From positions 1 through 5,736 of the forward strand of contig RGBZ01000054.1 in NCBI GenBank assembly GCA_009919365.1: a stretch of 5,736 bases of DNA. Reading direction: 5' to 3'. Positions 1 through 4,872 of this stretch are shown piece after piece. The stretch's first letter is position 1; each line of letters opens with the position of its first letter. The notes beneath the pieces were generated by a model. That model was not told the DNA's origin, searched no databases, and saw only the letters and a list, made by a program, of their open reading frames with translations. The translations under genes and the position numbers were made by a program. This DNA is from a bacterium (GTDB lineage Bacteria; Chloroflexota; Limnocylindria; Limnocylindrales; Limnocylindraceae).

Positions 1-1499
1 AACAACTGCTGCACGTAGCGATCAGGTGGCGCGCCAGTCGGTGAGTCGTAGAGCAGCTGGTACTGCGCCAGCGTGAGACGTTCATCAATAGAGACGATGG
101 AATCGACACGCGCCACACGCGGATCAGCCTCGAGCGCGCGTACCCAGGTAAAGAGCAGCGCGATGTTCTCAGGCGTGGTGACATCGCCGTCGGTCCGCAC
201 CGCAACGGTCATCGGTGCGAACTCACCCTCACCGAATGAGCTCGTGAGTGCGTCGAGCGCTTGGCGGCTCGGCACGCGCTCGGGAAGGATGCTGCCGTCG
301 GGGGCGTTGAACTTCACGCCGAGCCATGGCGAACCAAGCGCGACCAAGAGGACCAGGGTTGGCACGGCAACGGCGAGGGGGCGGCGCATCACGCCGCGCG
401 CTAGGCGAGCCCAGCGACCCTGCTCACTCGGCTCCTCATAGGCAACCTTGCGCACGGCGAGGCGGTCGACCCGTGCTCCGAGCACCCCCAGCAGGGCGGG
501 GAGCAGCGTGAGACTGGCAATCACGGCGAGCGCCACGGTGATGGCGCCGGCGATGCCAATCGAGCGCAGGATCGCGAAGTCAAAGAGGACCAGACCCACC
601 AGGCCGAGCATGACCGTGACCCCACTAAAGAAGACGGCGCGTCCGGCGGTTGCCACGGTGCGCTGCACCGCGAGCGCCACACGATCGGCGCGACGCGCAC
701 TGCCACGACCGAGCTCCTCGCGGAATCGAGACACCATCAGTAACGAGTAATCAACACCGAGCCCAAGTCCAAGCAGCGTGGTGAGATTCAACACGAAGAC
801 GCTCATGCGTGTGACCTGTGCCACACCGAAGATTGCAGCGAGTGCAATCAGCACCGCAGCACCACCAACGGCGAGTGGCAGCCCCGCCGCAACGGCTGAA
901 CCAAAGACCAACAGCAAGACGATCGCTGCAAGCGGCAGGCTGATCAACTCACTGCGGCGAAGATCGCTCTCCGACACACTTTGAATGTCGGCGTAGAAGG
1001 CGGGGCCTCCTGCGATCTGCACGGTGAGTCCTTCAACATCGACCAGTGCCGCCGCAACGCCATCAAGTGCCGCTGGGGAGTCGTCGGGCTTAAGGTCCAA
1101 GAAGACAACGTCGTACACGATGCCGTTCTCAACGCTCACTTGCGACGGTGCGATCAGGTGCGAACGAACGCCAACGACGTGTGGGGCGCTAGCAATACCA
1201 GCAACGGCGCGTGCCGCTGCCGACTCAAACTCCATTGATCCAGGCAGCATCGCGTCAGAGGAGATCGCGAGCACCAGTGCCGACGGTGGTGCGCCAAGCT
1301 CCTCTTCGAGCAGCGCACGTGCACGTGCCGATTCCAACGTTGGTAGGTCGAAACCACCCGCCTGCAACGCACCCGGCGCCTGCGGCGCAAGCGGCAGTGC
1401 AAGCAGCAGCACCACTACCCATACGCCGATCACCGCACGGCGATGCGCAAACATGAACGCACCGAGTCGCTCAAATGGTGGCAGTCGTCGCAGGGCCAC
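1..1499 (-). CDS. MMPL/RND-family exporter, N-terminal 499 residues (C-terminus outside window)
   Basis: Proton-driven inner-membrane exporter of the MMPL branch of the RND superfamily; members move lipids or hydrophobic compounds. The translated frame is open from the start to the window edge. It has TM1 at about residues 22-40 (hydrophobic run VVVLLLALPL), a first extracytoplasmic porter domain at about 45-180, then TM2-TM6 at about 186-340, a basic cytoplasmic loop, TM7 at about 375-395 and the opening of the second porter domain. The signature GLGLGVDYSLLM lies in TM4; its Asp250-Tyr251 pair corresponds to the Asp-Tyr proton-relay pair of mycobacterial MmpL3 (family knowledge). The partner pair in the second half is not visible. 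GTG at 1499 is preferred because the run GGGGGGTGA ends just upstream; GTG at 1505, overlapping the phosphoesterase stop as GTGA, is the alternative and adds two residues. Last gene seen of the dedA-phosphoesterase-MMPL operon. Substrate unknown. Confidence 0.93.
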   Translation of the reverse strand, partial: MALRRLPPFERLGAFMFAHRRAVIGVWVVVLLLALPLAPQAPGALQAGGFDLPTLESARARALLEEELGAPPSALVLAISSDAMLPGSMEFESAAARAVAGIASAPHVVGVRSHLIAPSQVSVENGIVYDVVFLDLKPDDSPAALDGVAAALVDVEGLTVQIAGGPAFYADIQSVSESDLRRSELISLPLAAIVLLLVFGSAVAAGLPLAVGGAAVLIALAAIFGVAQVTRMSVFVLNLTTLLGLGLGVDYSLLMVSRFREELGRGSARRADRVALAVQRTVATAGRAVFFSGVTVMLGLVGLVLFDFAILRSIGIAGAITVALAVIASLTLLPALLGVLGARVDRLAVRKVAYEEPSEQGRWARLARGVMRRPLAVAVPTLVLLVALGSPWLGVKFNAPDGSILPERVPSRQALDALTSSFGEGEFAPMTVAVRTDGDVTTPENIALLFTWVRALEADPRVARVDSIVSIDERLTLAQYQLLYDSPTGAPPDRYVQQL

Positions 1500-1501
1500 G
1501 T

Positions 1502-1511
1502 TCACCCCCCT
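1502..1511 (-). promoter_or_regulatory. Shine-Dalgarno for the MMPL gene, containing the upstream stop codon
   Basis: On the minus strand the bases read AGGGGGGTGA, close to the anti-16S complement AGGAGGTGA. The G run ends 5 nt before the GTG at 1499. The TGA at its end is the stop codon of the metallophosphoesterase, so ribosomes finishing that gene are placed on the MMPL start. This argues for translational coupling and decides between the two in-frame GTG codons (1505 and 1499), though not conclusively. Confidence 0.6.
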
Positions 1512-2251
1512 GCCGCAAGGCGTTCGGCGAGAAACTCTGGCAACCCAGCGGCACGTACCAGCGCCTGCGTGCGTGCGACATCGTACGCAACCCGTCGCCA
1601 CTGCACGGTGCCAAGGGCACCAATCGCCGAGCCATCGTCGCTGCGATCCCAGAGCACCCAGCTTGCGCGCACGTCGCCGTCGCGTGGCTGGCCAACAGAG
1701 CCCACGTTGATCAGCGATGGTGAGAGGAGTGGTTGCGCGCGACCATCAATCACCACCGAGGTTGATTGACCACCGCGCAGTGCCCAATACGCGGGAACAT
1801 GGGTGTGGCCGTGAAAGAGCACCGGGGTCGATAGCGCCAGCAAGTTTTCACGCGCGCCATCGGCAGAGATCACATACTCCTCAAGTGGTTTCAGCAGGCT
1901 CGCGTGCACCAGCGTTGCAGCACCCATCTCGCTGATCTTCGGCAGCGCATGAAGCCATGAGGCGTTCTCGTGGGTGAGGTGCGTCGCGGTCCAGCGAACT
2001 GCAGCTGCCGCGACAGGATTGAACCACCGCACCTCAAGTTCACCGAGCACCGCCGCGTCGTGATTCCCCATCACGCCAACAGCACCACGATCACGCAATA
2101 GCGCAACCACCTCGTTCGGTTCGGCGTTGTAGCCAACCACGTCGCCGGTGTGCCAAAGCGTCGCATCAGGGGCGACGGCGTCGATGTCGGCGAGCACCGC
2201 CTGCAGCGCGGCGAGGTTAGCGTGAACGTCGCTGATGACGGCGATCTTCAC
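1502..2251 (-). CDS. Calcineurin-like metallophosphoesterase, YfcE/MJ0936-like
   Basis: A 249-residue cytosolic dinuclear-metal phosphoesterase, probably acting on phosphodiesters; the substrate cannot be read from sequence. The full motif series is present: SDVHAN (Asp8, His10), GDVVGYN (Asp37), GNHDA (Asn63, His64, Asp65), a metal-ligand His116 in TLVHAS, and the C-terminal GHTHVP (His149, His151). Length matches the single-domain family and there is no signal peptide or membrane segment. The start is a GTG at 2251-2249 directly before KIAVISDVH; AGGG (2259-2256), which overlaps the TAG stop of the DedA gene, is its ribosome binding site. It lies 6 nt after the DedA gene and its stop is embedded in the MMPL ribosome binding site, so all three are very likely co-transcribed. 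Proteins of this fold are often annotated as YfcE or as phosphodiesterases acting on cyclic nucleotides or model substrates; nothing here settles which. Confidence 0.95.
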   Translation of the reverse strand: MKIAVISDVHANLAALQAVLADIDAVAPDATLWHTGDVVGYNAEPNEVVALLRDRGAVGVMGNHDAAVLGELEVRWFNPVAAAAVRWTATHLTHENASWLHALPKISEMGAATLVHASLLKPLEEYVISADGARENLLALSTPVLFHGHTHVPAYWALRGGQSTSVVIDGRAQPLLSPSLINVGSVGQPRDGDVRASWVLWDRSDDGSAIGALGTVQWRRVAYDVARTQALVRAAGLPEFLAERLAAGG

Positions 2252-2257
2252 AGCACC

Positions 2258-2932
2258 CTACCCGCGACGATCGCGGCGAGCGCCGCGTAGCCGCGCAAGT
2301 AGCCCAAGCCGCCAGGCACCAACCAAGATCAGGGCCGGAGAGCCAACGATCAACAGCAGTGCGTCGAGCGGCTTCAGCCACTCCTTCACCTGCTCCCAGT
2401 TCTGACCGAGTGCGGCACCACCACCAATAAGGGCGCTGTTCCACACAAGGGAACCGACGGCGCTATAGAGAAGGAAGCGACCGAGCGGCATGCGGGCGAT
2501 ACCGGCGGGGAACGAGATGGCGGTGCGCAGGAGTGGAATGAAGCGGCTCCAGAAGACGATCTTGCCGCCGTGCCGCGCGAAGAAGGCATCGGCGCGGTCG
2601 AGATCGGCAGGGTCGATGCGCACGATGCGTCCGAAGCGGTTCAGCAGGGGGCGGCCGCCATAGGCGCCAATCGCATAGGCGCCCCAGGTGCCGACCAGGC
2701 CGCCTAGGGTGGCGGCGGCGATGGTGGGGAGCAGGAGCCAGCGCCCCCCAGTAAGCGGCTCGACCGCCGTGGGGTCGGCCACCAGGAAGCCGGCGAAGGG
2801 GAGGATGAACTCGCTCGGCACGGGGAAGCTCGAGGCGTCAACCGCCATGGCGATCGCCACCCCGAGGTAGCCGACCGCCTCATACATGCTCGTAATCAGG
2901 GGGATCAGGAACTCATCCAACCAACTCAACAT
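2258..2932 (-). CDS. DedA-family membrane protein (SNARE-associated/VTT domain)
   Basis: A 224-residue inner-membrane protein of the DedA superfamily, some members of which flip undecaprenyl phosphate or other phospholipids and support envelope homeostasis. Diagnostic blocks are a re-entrant-loop motif at residues 32-50 (DASSFPVPSE then FAGFL), the Gly-rich GTWGAYAIGAYGG at 81-93, and the segment around Arg130 to Met148 (SRFIPLLR, then AGIARM) with Arg130 and Arg136, matching the two essential arginines of E. coli YqjA-type proteins. A GS.VWN block and a hydrophobic helix follow, and the tail is strongly basic (RLRGARRDRRG). The first acidic residue of the loop motif is Asp32 where many homologues have Glu. 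ATG at 2932 gives a typical N-terminus; AGGG precedes it by only 1 nt, so its ribosome binding site is weak. First gene of the three-gene operon, divergent from the gene at 2980. Confidence 0.95.
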   Translation of the reverse strand: MLSWLDEFLIPLITSMYEAVGYLGVAIAMAVDASSFPVPSEFILPFAGFLVADPTAVEPLTGGRWLLLPTIAAATLGGLVGTWGAYAIGAYGGRPLLNRFGRIVRIDPADLDRADAFFARHGGKIVFWSRFIPLLRTAISFPAGIARMPLGRFLLYSAVGSLVWNSALIGGGAALGQNWEQVKEWLKPLDALLLIVGSPALILVGAWRLGLLARLRGARRDRRG

Positions 2933-2960
2933 GCCCTGATCGTGCCAGAGTTCCGCCCGC

Positions 2961-2966
2961 TATGAT
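2961..2966 (+). promoter_or_regulatory. Candidate -10 box TATGAT for the small membrane-protein gene
   Basis: TATGAT matches the sigma-70 -10 consensus at five of six positions and lies in the short divergent gap. Transcription would begin near 2973-2974, which would make the ATG at 2974 the 5' end of a leaderless transcript. No convincing -35 is seen: CTGATC at 2936 matches three of six positions at a long 19-nt spacing. Prediction only. Confidence 0.3.
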
Positions 2967-2967
2967 T

Positions 2968-2972
2968 GGGGG
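2968..2972 (+). promoter_or_regulatory. Possible Shine-Dalgarno GGGGG
   Basis: GGGGG ends 7 nt before the ATG at 2980 and only 1 nt before the ATG at 2974, so it supports 2980 as the start if the transcript extends upstream of it. It is incompatible with use of the TATGAT box for transcription, because that would start RNA downstream of this site. Confidence 0.4.
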
Positions 2973-2979
2973 CATGGAT

Positions 2980-3300
2980 ATGTTCACGCTCCCGTTCGCA
3001 CACCCGATCGAGTTCTTCATCTCGATGGCGATCGGTGGCGGCTTCGTCTTTATCTTCCAGAAGGCGGCGATGAGCTCGGAGCGGCGCGAGACCGCATGGG
3101 TTCGCCGCTTCGTTACCGGCCCAAATGGCAAGGTGCTGTGGGGCGTAGCCTGGCTCGTATGGGCGGTTGGCTTCGGCCTGCTGCTCGGCACCTTCACCGA
3201 TAAGACCGCCGCATCGCCGTATGGCTCGGTCGGACTCGTCGCCCTCTTCTCAGGCTTCTTCCTGATGATGGGCTTCATCTGGGCAACGATCGGCGAATAG
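2980..3300 (+). CDS. Small three-helix membrane protein of unknown function
   Basis: I do not recognise this family. The product is 106 residues from ATG 2980; in-frame ATGs at 2974 and 2962 would give 108 or 112. Three hydrophobic segments are visible at about 9-27 (PIEFFISMAIGGGFVFIF), 51-70 (KVLWGVAWLVWAVGFGLLLG) and 84-104 (ending MMGFIWATIG). They are separated by a basic and polar loop at 28-50 (SSERRETAWVRRF) and a short loop at 71-83 (TFTDKTAASPYGS). The arginine-rich loop predicts that side to be cytoplasmic by the positive-inside rule, which would put the N-terminus outside. There are no catalytic-looking residues. It is divergent from the DedA gene across about 47 bp and is followed after 52 bp by the MFS gene on the same strand, with a hairpin and T tract between. 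It has reasonable codon use and a full stop, so it is likely a real gene. Confidence 0.75.
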   Translation: MFTLPFAHPIEFFISMAIGGGFVFIFQKAAMSSERRETAWVRRFVTGPNGKVLWGVAWLVWAVGFGLLLGTFTDKTAASPYGSVGLVALFSGFFLMMGFIWATIGE

Positions 3301-3305
3301 CCACC

Positions 3306-3353
3306 ATGTCGCGCCGTCTACCCGCCGCCGTGATGGCGGCCTTTTTCATCTAA
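3306..3353 (+). CDS. Possible 15-residue leader peptide upstream of the MFS gene
   Basis: ATG at 3306 opens a short frame encoding MSRRLPAAVMAAFFI and ends at TAA 3351-3353, whose last A is the first base of the MFS ATG (TAATG). It begins 5 nt after the stop of the preceding gene, and the hairpin at 3324-3340 with its T5 tract lies inside it. Translation of this ORF would therefore disrupt the hairpin, and termination would deliver ribosomes to the MFS start, which has no Shine-Dalgarno of its own. It also lacks a clear ribosome binding site, so it could be read by re-initiation or be a chance ORF. No homologue can be judged from 15 residues. Confidence 0.3.
   Translation: MSRRLPAAVMAAFFI
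3324..3346 (+). terminator. Intrinsic terminator-like hairpin with T5 tract
   Basis: A perfect 6-bp GC stem (GCCGCC at 3324-3329, GGCGGC at 3335-3340) closes a 5-nt loop, GTGAT, and is followed by C then TTTTT (3342-3346). It fits a rho-independent terminator for the small membrane-protein gene that ends at 3300. The stem and T run are short for strong termination. It lies only 6 nt before the MFS ATG, so it could instead be an attenuator or a partial read-through signal. Confidence 0.55.
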
Positions 3354-4642
3354 TGGCGCGCGCCACAGCGATCACAAAGAACAACCCGCGCGACCTGCGA
3401 CTCGTAACCGCAGGTCAAGGCGTCTCACTGATTGGTGATTCAATCACCCAACTCGCACTGCCAATCATGGCGGTCGACCTGCTTGGCGCCGACTCCCTCG
3501 GCACGGGGCTTCTCGGCGCCGCCTCAACACTCGCGTATCTGTTTATCGGACTCCAGGCCGGAGTCTGGGTGGATCGCTCGTCGCGGCGCGCCTACCTGCT
3601 CGCCGCCGACGCGGTGCGCGTGCTGCTGCTCCTCGCCATTCCACTAGCGTACGTGCTGAACGTTCTCACGTTGCCGCTCCTCATTGCGATGCAGGTTGGT
3701 CTTGGGGCTGCGACCGTCTTCTTCAACGTGGCATGGCCGGCGTACATTCCGCGACTCGCGAGTGGCGCAACACTCCTCAAGCTCAACGCGCGCATGGCGA
3801 TCATGGGCGAGGGTGCAGGCTTTGTTGGCCCAGGGGTAGCTGGTGCGCTGATCAGCATCTTCAGCGCGCCATTTGTGATGGTGGTAGACGCGGTCACCTT
3901 TGCTGTGAGCTACGTGAGTCTCCGCGCAATTCGCACGCCAGAACCTCCGGCGCCGAAGAGGCGCAACACGCTGATGCACGACCTCACCGAAGGGGTGCGC
4001 GAACTGTGGATTCGACCGAACCTGCGCCTCATCACACTCGAAGCGGTGAATGGCAACGTTGCCTTCAGTATCATGATCGGCCAGGCGATCATCTTCCAGC
4101 GCATTGACTTGGGCTTTGATCCGGCGCTGATTGGCGCGATTGCCTCTGCTGGATTCCTTGGCGGCTTCTTCGGGAGCATCACCGCGCCGTACCTGGTGAA
4201 GCGTGTGGGATTTGGCAAGCTCCTGATCATCGGCACCGCCCTCTTTGGCATCAACGAGTTCCTGCTCCCCGCAGCCGCCTTTGTGCCGCGTGACATGGCG
4301 CCACTCTTTTCGCTCGCCAACTTCTTCATTGGCGGCTACTTCCTGCTCATTTATGTGGTGCCCGTCACCACCTTCCGACAGCAGGCGGTGCCCGACCGCC
4401 TCCTTGGCCGAATCATGTCAATCAATCGCACCCTGACCTGGGGCTTCGGTGCCACGTTTGGATACGTGGTGGGGGGCCTGCTCGGCAACGCCTTCGGTCG
4501 CCCAGCCGCCCTCATCGTGGGTGCCGTGTTGCAGACCCTTGTCCCCCTGGTGATCTTTGGTTTCGCTCGCATTTGGCACTACCCTACGATTGAATCTGCG
4601 GCGAACTTCGACAACCGCGCCGCCGCAGCAGCAGAGAGGTAG
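3353..4642 (+). CDS. MFS efflux transporter, MFS_3 / EntS-like family
   Basis: A 429-residue, 12-helix major facilitator, most likely a proton-coupled exporter of small hydrophobic compounds; relatives include the enterobactin exporter EntS and Mef-type macrolide pumps, but the substrate is not determinable here. The TM1 motif GDSITQLALP carries the conserved Asp29. Motif A in the loop after TM2 reads GVWVDRSSRR (Gly70, Asp74, Arg75, Arg78, Arg79). TM5 carries the Gly/Pro-rich antiporter-type segment GEGAGFVGPGVAG (152-164), a central cytoplasmic loop follows at about 195-225, and the second half has the family-typical RQQAVPDRLLGR at 342-353. The tail is a polyalanine-containing cytoplasmic stretch. 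ATG 3353 is the only sensible start before TM1; it lacks a Shine-Dalgarno, follows a T5 tract and overlaps the stop of the 3306 ORF. The small Cys-rich gene follows 4 nt after the stop, so the two form an operon. Confidence 0.95.
   Translation: MARATAITKNNPRDLRLVTAGQGVSLIGDSITQLALPIMAVDLLGADSLGTGLLGAASTLAYLFIGLQAGVWVDRSSRRAYLLAADAVRVLLLLAIPLAYVLNVLTLPLLIAMQVGLGAATVFFNVAWPAYIPRLASGATLLKLNARMAIMGEGAGFVGPGVAGALISIFSAPFVMVVDAVTFAVSYVSLRAIRTPEPPAPKRRNTLMHDLTEGVRELWIRPNLRLITLEAVNGNVAFSIMIGQAIIFQRIDLGFDPALIGAIASAGFLGGFFGSITAPYLVKRVGFGKLLIIGTALFGINEFLLPAAAFVPRDMAPLFSLANFFIGGYFLLIYVVPVTTFRQQAVPDRLLGRIMSINRTLTWGFGATFGYVVGGLLGNAFGRPAALIVGAVLQTLVPLVIFGFARIWHYPTIESAANFDNRAAAAAER
4633..4639 (+). promoter_or_regulatory. 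Shine-Dalgarno AGAGAGG of the Cys-rich gene
   Basis: AGAGAGG lies in the last codons of the MFS gene, 7 nt before the ATG at 4647. It fixes that ATG as the start and supports translation of the small gene from the MFS transcript. Confidence 0.7.
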
Positions 4643-4646
4643 CACG

Positions 4647-4811
4647 ATGTGTCATGAGATTGCCTGCGCCACCTGCGGCAAGCCAACCTGGGAGGGTTGC
4701 GGCGAACACATTGAGTACGCGCTGAAGCACGTGCCGCTCAACGAGCGCTGCACCTGTCCGCGACTACCGATAACGATCGAACCGAAAGGCCAAAACACAG
4801 AGAAGCGCTAA
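4647..4811 (+). CDS. 54-residue Cys/His-rich protein, putative metal-binding microprotein
   Basis: A small soluble protein beginning MCHEIACATCGKPTWEGCG. It has six cysteines (residues 2, 7, 10, 18, 35, 37) and histidines at 3, 21 and 28, with CxxC at 7-10 and CxC at 35-37. The spacing suggests binding of zinc or another thiophilic metal. From memory it resembles a short, widely conserved but uncharacterised protein that opens with a Cys near residue 2 followed by a T-C-G-K-x-T-W-x-G-C-G block, common in Actinobacteria; this assignment needs a search. The C-terminal 15 residues are polar and basic without cysteine. The start is set by AGAGAGG 7 nt upstream; a longer upstream frame overlaps the MFS gene and is unsupported. 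It lies 4 nt downstream of the MFS stop, suggesting co-expression with the pump. A function is not assigned. Confidence 0.85.
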   Translation: MCHEIACATCGKPTWEGCGEHIEYALKHVPLNERCTCPRLPITIEPKGQNTEKR

Positions 4812-4872
4812 ACGCGGGAGGCAGTAGAAGAAGCCCCTCTGGTATTGGGAGAGCGCGCGAGCGAAGCGCCGC

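Noticed and set aside
1024..1710. Long plus-strand frame of 228 codons opposite the MMPL and phosphoesterase genes
   Set aside because: Its translation is low-complexity Ser/Ala/Arg/Pro without motifs, and it lies antisense to two genes with clear family signatures. It is a shadow of high-GC coding sequence.
3349..3354. TCTAAT as a -10 box for the MFS gene
   Set aside because: It matches five of six consensus positions but overlaps the MFS ATG, so RNA would start inside the coding region and no good in-frame start follows before TM1.
3910..4329. Minus-strand frame of 139 codons inside the MFS gene
   Set aside because: Antisense to conserved MFS motifs and with no motif or ribosome binding site of its own.
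4557..4646. Upstream extension of the Cys-rich gene starting at ATG 4557
   Set aside because: It overlaps the conserved end of the MFS gene in another frame; AGAGAGG at 4633-4639 fits ATG 4647, and the Cys-rich pattern begins there.
4812..4872. Bidirectional terminator between the convergent genes
   Set aside because: Only short imperfect pairings are visible (for example CTCC with GGGG on the minus strand followed by CTTCTTCT); there is no uninterrupted T tract on either strand, so no terminator is called.
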